IMG/VR virus record: IMGVR_UViG_3300030451_006143
Span: 1-21,422 of that record
Direction: 5' to 3' (one strand)
Length of the DNA stretch: 21,422 nucleotides
Source: a virus
Position numbers and translations under genes: made by a program. The notes beneath the pieces are model-generated. The model saw only the letters and a program-made list of their open reading frames with translations, had not been told where the DNA came from and ran no database searches. Below, in pieces: positions 10,901 to 16,627 of the stretch (position 1 is the stretch's first letter; every line of letters starts with the position of its first letter).

Positions 10901-13111
10901 AGAGTTGACTAGAATCTCCTTGAAGGTGCCTGTAACTTGAGAGATAACAGATGCACCCACTCCAATATGTCCGTCTTGCTGAACGGATAATCTAGGTGGA
11001 TTTACGACATCATAATCTGAACCCTGATTGAGAACTTCTATTTCCTCAACAGAACCATAATAAACTTTATCTGATGATTTGTATGAATATGCCTCTACTC
11101 CATTAACAAATAAACCTACACCTGTGCCAGTTTCAGTTTTGTCCTTTGTAGCACCGAATATTGGTGTTTCAAACTTACGAATTAGTTTTTGTGCACCTAT
11201 TGTACCAAAACCAACCTCATAAGGTGTTAATGTGTGATTTGTGTTTGTGCCAATATCTGAAGTGTCATACACATACACATATTCTCCTCTACGGGCGTTC
11301 TCTGCCGATAGAGAGAGGTAAATGTTACCAGTAGATAGATTGGTTACATAATACGATTGACCAGTGCTAAGACCCGCTACAGGTGATCCTGATGTAACAG
11401 GGTTGTATAATACAATATCACCATTTTGATAATTGTGATCTGGAATATTGATAAGTTGAGATCTAGTTGTTATTCCTGCTGTGCCGAAAGTTCTGATACG
11501 TTTCTGTACGTCAATACTGAAATGAGGTAAACTATTAGATGCAACGACGACTGTATCGCCTTGTGCGTAGGTATTTTGAACATTAGCGACAAAACCATTC
11601 TGAGTTTTGATTTTTGCTTGAATGCTATAACTATTGCCTGCAGATAGAGTAGGTGTATTTACATATATGACTCGATCATTCAATATACCTGTGATTGTAC
11701 CGTCATTACGCTGATTGTCCTGACTGATGACTTCTACTAAGTCTCCAGACTTGTAATAATGCGGTTGTGTCAATATAAGTTCAAAGTTTCCTGCAGATAT
11801 TGTCTTGAAGTCTTTTACAACGTGTTTTGTTGCAATATTCTCTAACCACTCACTATATCTAATACCTTTCTGTGTAGTGCCAAGTGATCTTATCTTATAC
11901 TCGCTTCCCTTTTGCTGTAAAACGCCAGATCCTTCAAATCCAACAATAGAATTCAATATTCTCAATCTAACTTTACGATATAACTTACCATCTTCATATG
12001 ATACTATTTCATCACCTTGATTTACAGTGGTTCCAATTGATACAGTTCCTATACCAGTAACATTCAAGAATTCAGTAAGAGTTTTATCGGTATATCCATA
12101 AACTCTATTCCCTATACTAAGAGATGATGATTTTGCAAATCCAATAGTCGAATCTACGGTTAGAACAGAAGAACCTGCCACACGGGGACTTGTAAGATTG
12201 GTTCTTAGAGTGGGTTTGAATTCACCTTCAATAGTATCTGAAGATAATCTTATCTTATAAAACTGTTTATCACCAATAACTATATTTTCAACATCATAGA
12301 CAGATGCTAATGCATAATCTCCCTGTGATATAGATTGAGACTTGATTTTTTGAGGATTTCCGCTTATAACTTCTGCAATCAGAACATCATTTACAATATA
12401 CTCCGCATCTGATGGTTTGAATAGAAATTCTTGCGGTTTGATCATATCAACCGCTTCATTATATAAAGTTCCAAAGAGAATCTTGAAACCTTCCTCTGTT
12501 CCCTTGGCACTGTAGAAGTCCTGTGCCTGTTTTAGGAAAAGACGAGAGTCTAGATTACCTGTAAAGTTACGATTTACGAAACCGGGTGCAATCTGACCCT
12601 TTACTTTCTTGAAAAATTTCTGTAAGAATAGATTACTTAGATTTGTAACTCTTGATCTATCAGCATGTGTTGAAACTCCCGATTGAGTAAATGTCAAATA
12701 CTCTGGAGCATTAGTTTTCTGATTATTCTCAATACCACTAAAACCTCTTACACATCCTGTAAATGAAGTAGAACCAATACCTGTATATGTGATTATCTCA
12801 TTATCGATCTTCAAAAGTCCGTATGAGGACGGCCATCCTTTTGTCGAATCAACGTATATTGTTTTTGTAATTGGAGGAATATATCCTGATACAGAAGTGA
12901 ATCCAGTTAGATTATCGCTATTCAGAAAATCAAGACTTTTATACTCATTGAGATTCTCAGCAATATCAACTGGTCCTCCTTGATATTCCTGTGATATGTA
13001 ATATTGCTTTAGAAATTCGCCAAATACAGGATTATCAGAACCTATCGATTCAGGTATCTGACTTTCTATTACTTCATGTATTTTGACTCTGGATAGTGAG
13101 GTTTCTATCAT
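4928..13111 (-). CDS. Giant gp7-like baseplate wedge protein with internal YHYH domain
   Basis: 2727 aa, against 1032 aa for T4 gp7, in the gp7 position directly after gp6. Residues about 188-246 (QDFYSAKGTEEGFKILFGTL, then YNEAVDM and a DAEYIVND segment) resemble, from memory, the C-terminal part of T4 gp7 (YDFYSTKGIEASYKFLFKVLYNEE), so the gp7-like core appears to be near the N-terminus. The rest is beta-rich and modular: repeats of the G(D/E)xxxY...YYV...H(S/N)F type (about 557-630, 791-866, 907-970, and a divergent one near 1595-1680); GG-x-Y glycine-rich repeats (about 688-768, 1039-1100, 1349-1392, 1883-1940); a YHYH-type domain beginning GWAYDGHPIYGPY (1177-1189); and three related C-terminal repeats (about 2375-2470, 2505-2600, 2629-2715). 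Start ATG overlaps the gp6 stop (TAATG). Structural function is well supported; the exact gp7 orthology is moderately sure. Confidence 0.82.
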   Translation of the reverse strand: MIETSLSRVKIHEVIESQIPESIGSDNPVFGEFLKQYYISQEYQGGPVDIAENLNEYKSLDFLNSDNLTGFTSVSGYIPPITKTIYVDSTKGWPSSYGLLKIDNEIITYTGIGSTSFTGCVRGFSGIENNQKTNAPEYLTFTQSGVSTHADRSRVTNLSNLFLQKFFKKVKGQIAPGFVNRNFTGNLDSRLFLKQAQDFYSAKGTEEGFKILFGTLYNEAVDMIKPQEFLFKPSDAEYIVNDVLIAEVISGNPQKIKSQSISQGDYALASVYDVENIVIGDKQFYKIRLSSDTIEGEFKPTLRTNLTSPRVAGSSVLTVDSTIGFAKSSSLSIGNRVYGYTDKTLTEFLNVTGIGTVSIGTTVNQGDEIVSYEDGKLYRKVRLRILNSIVGFEGSGVLQQKGSEYKIRSLGTTQKGIRYSEWLENIATKHVVKDFKTISAGNFELILTQPHYYKSGDLVEVISQDNQRNDGTITGILNDRVIYVNTPTLSAGNSYSIQAKIKTQNGFVANVQNTYAQGDTVVVASNSLPHFSIDVQKRIRTFGTAGITTRSQLINIPDHNYQNGDIVLYNPVTSGSPVAGLSTGQSYYVTNLSTGNIYLSLSAENARRGEYVYVYDTSDIGTNTNHTLTPYEVGFGTIGAQKLIRKFETPIFGATKDKTETGTGVGLFVNGVEAYSYKSSDKVYYGSVEEIEVLNQGSDYDVVNPPRLSVQQDGHIGVGASVISQVTGTFKEILVNSTGLDYKGTPDVKITGGNGQATAQAKMKLAPHVVSFDSTSVGGIVNTSTDKFTFTEAHGFKHGEEIIYGTDGSTTIGIGTTPGNLINKSGYFVIKNDDYTISLAKTRNDALSGISTINVTSNGGGLHNFETKVSRLKVDKVEIISSTNFHNRENTVDTVGINTFTSTFNIPNHRYSSGETIRYGGSDLTDVTGITAGNDYYVVKIDDHNFRVSISTSLIDYVDITNPGLGNHSFNYPPIVVTIDGSQGISTANATASPIIRGIIDGVHVKNKGNSFGSLIMNDNYRPDVVVIEGSKAAFDPVIVNGRIDSVSIKSGGKDFFSVPDIIVNGDGVGAKLIARVSNGKVVGVDVITKGAGYTENGTTITAKTPGSGTILSSHLRTWTINNVERYANFGDVKDDDGYYGEFKKDENGYPYVNYYASRKLREFLDDDGSKHSPILGWAYDGHPIYGPYAIENRDGSGSLKYLQSSYLKVSGGTRPNGPAFTDYGAGFFIEDYEYREGYGDLDEHNGRFAVTPEYPNGVYAYYVTESATVVGNPLSPFATRREPIFPYIVGDTYNSKLLPYNNDFTSTQDNLPDGLLRNTEKYNIKDYECISSSSKITSSIAKIKNTQKGSVDTLKIVEGGIDYAINDKLTFDNSDTLGFGASAKVTELVGAGATIITSAQQIKEKIELFAEGTTVTGIVTSGLHDYEAGIPVQISGISSAIYSGLEGTFPIKVKFVRSGLGTSLLAGGLTTSITLTDNIDIFDVNDIVQVDDEQMVVMQHDHLNQKITLLRAQNGTTGVAHTDRAEIYRRENKFTYELDRPLDVATPKNVQYYFDATGNIGVGLTGGVGIGTTVSFVGAGNISTTTFLPIKAVRLPGHPFVHGDPLTYTPGGGSNLLYSYDSTNTHFLPTTGLFVQKISSDLIGIVTNSYQINNPNDRVFFNGTIGIGNSHQFRSNRNVPTSDATTFEVTVSTATTHHLGQFDEIDMKVVSAGSSILNINYDSGTRFISIGSSNNPPITTTLGEKLIFDTSDTDLSGTKLEFFLDQAFTKKFVGSGKSTMERIDNLVPGISSARTTLHVTENVPDTLYYRFMSISPSVYVNIDEDVTDYGKIIVNPSEFTGKHSLTTATGTTFKFFTGGLPERVGYTSESSITYTTSSSSARGPISKVILEEGGMNYQDLPKVSVATTTGRSAVILAETESAGKLLTTEILEFGYDHSSDPTLRPEASVPNIITLKDNFSLDSVGITSTGSKYLSAPDLIVYNRQDDVVNSSVELVASLEGTSVQGVRVINSGGNLKSTDTEVFAINNSNGVGIISATYSDPTVTLRLQTPSGGFTTALPLPFTIGDEIFVENIGVSTGHGYNSSDFQYNYFVVSGVNTAPGLVDQATITYNVTTDPGTHDLQGFGVVTRKTDIAQFDLSLKEGVFFSGEEIYTDNATTNISRGQDSSTNIIRVDSLDGFNVGDLVRGKTSQASGVIESSTANTGRFKIGSTFKKSFGWQKDTGKTNEYFQRIQDNDYYQNFSYSLKSLVGISSWSEPVDSLAHPAGFKKHSDLLVPSVASVGIGSTVSAKEQQISSLVLIDNKAKIYCKHDFDLVRELTNAEQTKSDKVIFQSNKFGDALICKTNRVLSIDDISPQFYSDPNIERAVELDSWGAIDFTAVKYYAQVVLDDTSGVNSNETHYSEFTVTHNGTTALINQYSDLADSFDLGEFTADMTAGGQVSVSFEPYNSTFVYDVTVYREILNQGVGVGTTSYGAIKKVGVSSFVASSGSPSEQIIQSIDANTFKSGTVLVSVTGVNEKEVLEASFVGVGSTTQYIEYGKMKEDMDLGTFDIGMTGTNDIQLKFTPIAGMGVTVATLATLVGVGTTVSNGIPGGAYEVGDAYLESRRTEISASGTPAATNISSLSYDNYTSVKYYVEVENVTNNEYSTFHVAANAYQGDSNFVKYGNVSTGLTATRDIQNTDITVSGTNVLLQFTPMENRTYVVRVSEIKIDKPDDVANDTTIEY

Positions 13112-15213
13112 TAGTATCCGCTACTGCTGCTGCTTGACGATGAACTTGTTGATGACGAAGTAGTCACAGGGGTGATAGTTGAAAGATTATCACGAATCTG
13201 TACACTATTTACTGAGTGAGAAGAACCGGTCATTTTAGTACCATCTTCCATGGTATGAAACTCACCATAGTAAGGTTGTCCGTTTACATAACCGACTAAT
13301 TTACCAACTCCCGATGAACTTGATACAATAGCACCTCTTACCTTATTACCGTTAATATAACTTGATTGAACATCAAATCTTGTTCCTGATAAGTTCGCTC
13401 CTGATGATATCAAGTCCTGTCTCATTGTGAAGTTGCTCTTTTCAGTACTGAGTTGTAGGTACAACTCTTTTCTTCCTAAAACATCATTTGATAGTGGCAC
13501 TGCCTGTATCTCAACAATATTCTCTGGTAAGAGTGTGGAAGTTATGTTTACTGTATTGATGAGTATCTCACCTTTTTCATAATCTACTGTTCCAAAGTTT
13601 TCTATCACTACTTCGATCTCTGTAGCGTCTGTAATCTTGAATAAGAAGATTCTGCCTATATTTGATCCCTTGGTTACTTTATCAGCGAGGTAGACCGTTC
13701 CAGTGACCCCTGAGACACTAAATCCTGTACTCTTGATATTGAATTCATCTAATTCATGATAAAACTCATTATCAAAACATAACTCATACTGTGTGAAGAC
13801 ATTGACCGATGCTTTTAGATTTCTTCTAATCAATATGTTAGTAATGTTGGATGTTATAGCATCATCTACTGAATCTAAAACTGATACAAGTTTAGAATAT
13901 TTGAATCTACCACCAAACTTATTCAAGTCTCCTTGTCTTCCAAATTGTGAGACAGCATCTATAACATCTGTTTTTAGATTATCAGGTGCACCTATAAAGT
14001 TCGTATTATAGTAAACATAACTGTCTAATTCAACGTATAGGAATTTTAGATCAACAAAAGATGGTACAATACCCGCTATCGAATAACTCTTCAAAGACTT
14101 CAATATTGATGTTTTTGTAGAATTGGGTAAAAAATTACCATTTCTAGGTTTTGCTGCGATAAAAACTCGACCATATTGAGGTGGATTGAGGTCTTCTCCG
14201 CCATATGCACTCACTGATTCAATATTTGGGTATATTGAAGGGAGTAATGATTCATAATCTGTAGCAGTAACCGCACGATTCTGTGCAGCATACCTTCTTG
14301 GGGCGTAATTTCTGATACTTTCAACGCTTTCAATATCATCTCCACCTTCTGCTGCTCTCAATGTGCGGAGATCTACTTCAAAATTATTAATATCTGCTCC
14401 ACTATCGTCCTTTATCGTACCTGCAAAGTTAAATTGCTTCACACCATTACCAGTTGGACCATCTGTAACAATATAAGATGCGGTTATGACATTACCTGTT
14501 TCTAACTTTTTACCAAATATACCGTCACCAAATATAAGTTCATACTTCTCATCTGTGGTCTCTTGTGTTAGATATATGTTTGAGTTTCCATCAACACCAA
14601 CAATACTATCTACAGACTTGAAGTTAGTTACAGTTGTATCAGAGGCAGAGTTCTGAATTTTGACATTTAGAGTAGATAAGTCAATATTATTGTTGGGTAG
14701 AATATAAGTTTGATTGGGTTGTGATAAATCTACTGTCCATTTCTTCTCAAGATATTGTCCTTGATGAATCAAGGCAGCACCAGTTGCTCGTCCATTGTTT
14801 GCAGGAACGGTTAGTTTCTCTGCTAGTGAGAATAGGTAGTTTGTCTGATTGAATCCTCCATTCGCAAAAATACCCGGTTGAATGGATACAGAGGCAGATG
14901 TTGAAGTTATACCTACTAAATTGAATCTAACAATACCAACTGCTGCACGTTTTGATCTAGGTACATATCCAATATTTCTTGCTAATGATACAACATTCTC
15001 TCTCAACGTTGCCGAGTCAATAAATGACTCATTAGCAACCATATTAGTGTTATATGCTGTAATGTAGGAATTATATGCTAACGTATTGAGAAGTACTGAA
15101 AAATTTGATCCTTCAAAATCAAAATCTGAAAATTTTGAGTTTTCTCTCAAATAATTTTTTATAGAGGTCTTGATATCCTCGAAGTTTAGGTTTGTAAATT
15201 GTGTGAGAGCCAT
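13111..15213 (-). CDS. 6: gp6 baseplate wedge subunit (baseplate J-like)
   Basis: 700 aa; T4 gp6 has 660. gp6 dimers form the inter-wedge ring of the T4 baseplate. The N-terminus shows FDFEGSNFSVLLNTLAYNS (31-49) followed by NESFIDSATLRENVVSLARN and GYVPRSKRAA, matching the T4 gp6 pattern YDFEGS...LAYN...ESF...LR..V...GY.P.SK.AA. The middle has NRAVTATDYESLLPSIYP and later GRVFIAAKPRNG, matching T4 CVTATDY...FIAAKP. The last 22 residues are an unusual tail of Thr and Ser ending in nine serines and GY, absent from T4 gp6 as I recall it. The ATG at 15,211-15,213 overlaps the gp25 stop as TAATG, and its own stop overlaps the gp7-like start the same way. It belongs to the late transcript starting before gp25. 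Confidence 0.93.
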   Translation of the reverse strand: MALTQFTNLNFEDIKTSIKNYLRENSKFSDFDFEGSNFSVLLNTLAYNSYITAYNTNMVANESFIDSATLRENVVSLARNIGYVPRSKRAAVGIVRFNLVGITSTSASVSIQPGIFANGGFNQTNYLFSLAEKLTVPANNGRATGAALIHQGQYLEKKWTVDLSQPNQTYILPNNNIDLSTLNVKIQNSASDTTVTNFKSVDSIVGVDGNSNIYLTQETTDEKYELIFGDGIFGKKLETGNVITASYIVTDGPTGNGVKQFNFAGTIKDDSGADINNFEVDLRTLRAAEGGDDIESVESIRNYAPRRYAAQNRAVTATDYESLLPSIYPNIESVSAYGGEDLNPPQYGRVFIAAKPRNGNFLPNSTKTSILKSLKSYSIAGIVPSFVDLKFLYVELDSYVYYNTNFIGAPDNLKTDVIDAVSQFGRQGDLNKFGGRFKYSKLVSVLDSVDDAITSNITNILIRRNLKASVNVFTQYELCFDNEFYHELDEFNIKSTGFSVSGVTGTVYLADKVTKGSNIGRIFLFKITDATEIEVVIENFGTVDYEKGEILINTVNITSTLLPENIVEIQAVPLSNDVLGRKELYLQLSTEKSNFTMRQDLISSGANLSGTRFDVQSSYINGNKVRGAIVSSSSGVGKLVGYVNGQPYYGEFHTMEDGTKMTGSSHSVNSVQIRDNLSTITPVTTSSSTSSSSSSSSSGY

Positions 15214-15617
15214 TATAGTCTAGTGGGTTCTAGAATGAAGTCTATTGTCTGCTGTGGTAAAGGCAAACCTATAATATCGTATGCAATTTCAACGTTTAGA
15301 CTATTTTCGTCTGGAATAGTAGAAACACTGACATTCTTCAAATTAACTCTGGGTTCAAAGTTTGTTATAACAGTTTCAATTTCACTAATCAGGGGATCTA
15401 CCAGATCATCATTTGCCAATTCAAAAAGTGACCCTGTTAGTTTCGTGCCTATGTCGTTTCTAAAAAATACTTCTCCAACTCTTATTCTGACAAGATTTTG
15501 CACCGCACGTTTGATAGCATCTGCATCTTTGAGCGTTACAATATCCCTTGTAATTGGATGTTTCTGAAAAGATAGTGAAATATCTCGGAAACCCCTTGAT
15601 TTTTTCTGGACAGGCAC
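15213..15617 (-). CDS. 25: gp25 baseplate wedge protein (GPW/gp25 lysozyme-like fold family)
   Basis: 134 aa; T4 gp25 is about 132 aa. It is the baseplate protein that joins gp6 and gp53 and is related to the sheath-initiator proteins of contractile injection systems. Visible features: the RGFRDISLSF start, the helix DADAIKRAVQNLVRIRVGEV (31-50) followed by FFRNDIGTKL, and the conserved EPRV motif at 88-91 (NFEPRVNLKNV), the hallmark of the family. The start is GTG at 15,615-15,617: an in-frame TAA lies two codons upstream and no ATG is available. It is the first gene of the baseplate operon, with a late-type promoter 30 nt upstream. The downstream gp6 start overlaps its stop codon. Confidence 0.93.
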   Translation of the reverse strand: MPVQKKSRGFRDISLSFQKHPITRDIVTLKDADAIKRAVQNLVRIRVGEVFFRNDIGTKLTGSLFELANDDLVDPLISEIETVITNFEPRVNLKNVSVSTIPDENSLNVEIAYDIIGLPLPQQTIDFILEPTRL

Positions 15618-15638
15618 TTTTTATACAATACTCGTATA

Positions 15639-15652
15639 TTTAGTGTTATTTA
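15639..15652 (-). repeat. 14-bp repeated promoter motif, copy 2
   Basis: The minus-strand sequence TAAATAACACTAAA is identical to 1,789-1,802, with the same relation to the preceding stop codon. Flanking bases differ (G versus T on the right, A versus T on the left, in plus-strand view). Confidence 0.8.
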
Positions 15653-15653
15653 G
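15647..15653 (-). promoter_or_regulatory. T4-type late promoter box CTAAATA upstream of gp25
   Basis: The minus strand reads CTCTAAATAACACTAAATA. The TAA stop of the upstream SGNH-like gene (15,650-15,652) is part of the box. CTAAATA is a known cyanophage form of the T4 late promoter. It precedes the whole gp25-gp6-gp7-like-1042-aa block, and shares 14 contiguous bases with the gp8 promoter. Confidence 0.75.
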
Positions 15654-16213
15654 AGAACTTCTAGGAGAAAGTTTGCTATACGTCTATGTTCTTCCTTATT
15701 AGGGTGTCCACCTCTATGCCTATAACCAAGTATATCCTTCCAAATGTTCCATATTTTAGATTTACATAAAGAACTCCAATGTCCATGTGATAGTTCGACA
15801 TCACAGTCAGCAAAAAGGATTATATGCTTCAAATTATGGAGATAACAAAACTGCTCAAAGATGAAAACGTTTTTGAAGAGGTTTTCCATCTGATGATGGT
15901 CATTATTTACCTCACTATAATAACTTCTCATTGGTTTACGAAATGGCACCATTTTCATCTGCCTCTGTAACGAAAACTTTTGAGGACCGTCCTGTGTGAA
16001 GTATTCTATACGACTTGGAACAGTCAGTTGTAATATGATAGGTTGTATTGGTTGTGAAGACACTGCTCTTCTCACAATCGCATCATTACTGATACCACAG
16101 AGAGATATATTATTCTCTGTCACTTTGAGTGTGTCTGATACGATTTTACTAAATCTATCTTCTTGATTATCAAGTTCATCACCCCATGTGATGCTGCATC
16201 CACTAAAAATCAT
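15650..16213 (-). CDS. SGNH-hydrolase-like protein (copy A)
   Basis: 187 aa. The N-terminus MIFSGCSITWGDEL carries the block-I motif of SGNH/GDSL hydrolases with Ser7 as candidate nucleophile (GCS in place of GDS). CGISNDAIVRR (39-49) supplies the Gly and Asn oxyanion-hole type motif (Asn43), and RGGHPNKEEHRRIA (167-180) near the C-terminus resembles block V, with His170 or His176 as candidate catalytic residues. Family members hydrolyse or transfer acyl groups (esterases, O-acetyl hydrolases), but phage versions have unknown substrates. A second member lies at 18,862-19,482 with the same three motifs. Its start overlaps the preceding 55-aa gene as ATGA, and its stop codon is built into the late promoter of gp25. 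Fold call is fairly sure; activity and substrate are unknown. Confidence 0.7.
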   Translation of the reverse strand: MIFSGCSITWGDELDNQEDRFSKIVSDTLKVTENNISLCGISNDAIVRRAVSSQPIQPIILQLTVPSRIEYFTQDGPQKFSLQRQMKMVPFRKPMRSYYSEVNNDHHQMENLFKNVFIFEQFCYLHNLKHIILFADCDVELSHGHWSSLCKSKIWNIWKDILGYRHRGGHPNKEEHRRIANFLLEVL

Positions 16214-16377
16214 CTTTCGTCTGACTTATTCACTTCACTAAAATGATGATAGTACATATCATCTATATCTGCCATGACTTGTTTATCTTCCAAATCTTTT
16301 TGAAGATTTATACAAATATTTTTTATTTCCTCAATAGCATTATCAATTAATAATTTTTTTTGATCTGGAATAGTCAT
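16210..16377 (-). CDS. Small charged protein, 55 aa
   Basis: ATG at 16,375-16,377, stop TGA at 16,210-16,212. The protein begins MTIPDQKKLLIDNAIEEIKN and continues through NLQKDLEDKQ to a tail MYYHHFSEVNKSDER. The first ~35 residues have the heptad-like spacing of a single amphipathic helix, possibly a short coiled coil. It sits immediately after a terminator/promoter pair, and its stop overlaps the ATG of the SGNH-like gene (ATGA), so the two should be co-translated. No family is recognised. Support comes from codon-compatible packing, the 4-nt overlap and the upstream promoter rather than from homology. Confidence 0.62.
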   Translation of the reverse strand: MTIPDQKKLLIDNAIEEIKNICINLQKDLEDKQVMADIDDMYYHHFSEVNKSDER

Positions 16378-16397
16378 AATAATCTATCTTTGTACTA

Positions 16398-16425
16398 ATT
16401 ATACACAAAAAAAGAGGACTGTCTA
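16398..16425 (-). promoter_or_regulatory. sigma70-type promoter, TAGACA-16-TATAAT
   Basis: On the minus strand TAGACA (16,420-16,425) is followed by 16 nt and TATAAT (16,398-16,403). The start codon of the 55-aa gene at 16,377 lies about 20 nt downstream of the -10. The -35 falls in the loop of the terminator hairpin. The stretch TTGTGTATAAT is identical to that of the promoter at 17,421. Confidence 0.5.
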
Positions 16426-16432
16426 GTCCTCT
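16407..16432 (-). terminator. Intrinsic terminator for minus-strand transcription
   Basis: Reading the minus strand, a perfect 8-bp stem (AGAGGACT / AGTCCTCT, 16,425-16,432 with 16,413-16,420) closes a 4-nt loop and is followed by seven T residues (complement of the A run 16,407-16,413). It ends transcription coming from the glycosyltransferase and 55-aa gene at 16,423-16,590. No U-tract exists in the other direction, so it acts on the minus strand only. Confidence 0.88.
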
Positions 16433-16590
16433 GTTTCTGTACCTAAGTATTTGACTTCGATATCGTCAGGGTGTGGGGTTCCGTCACGATAAAATTGTTC
16501 TGCATATTCTTGAGTCACCTCAAGCATCTCTTCCTCATCAATGTCAGAACGGACTTTCTCACCCTGCAAGTATATATCGTACCTTTCCAT
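16423..16590 (-). CDS. Small acidic protein, 55 aa, paralogue of the 52-aa protein at 19,922
   Basis: ATG at 16,588-16,590 preceded by GAAGAGAG, a good ribosome-binding site; stop TAG at 16,423-16,425 inside the terminator hairpin. The sequence starts MERYDIYLQGEKVRSDIDEE, has a helix around EEEMLEVTQEYAEQF, then PHPDDIEVKYLG and an acidic end. The layout (YxxYL strand, EE-rich helix, PxxIxVKY strand) is repeated by the 52-aa protein at 19,922-20,080, so both probably belong to one small-protein family common in marine T4-like phages. Function unknown. It follows the glycosyltransferase gene by 37 nt and is probably the last gene of that transcript. Confidence 0.75.
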   Translation of the reverse strand: MERYDIYLQGEKVRSDIDEEEMLEVTQEYAEQFYRDGTPHPDDIEVKYLGTETED

Positions 16591-16627
16591 CTCTCTTCGG
16601 TTGTATATTGTGATACTACAACAGTAC

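Noticed and set aside
5000-13000. Frequent short DNA similarities within the giant gene as possible DNA repeats or recombination sites
   Set aside because: They reflect degenerate protein repeats (GVGTT, GIGST and similar strings); no long exact DNA repeat was seen by eye.
15199-15567. 122-aa plus-strand reading frame
   Set aside because: It is the reverse shadow of gp25, which is confidently identified by the EPRV motif and operon position.
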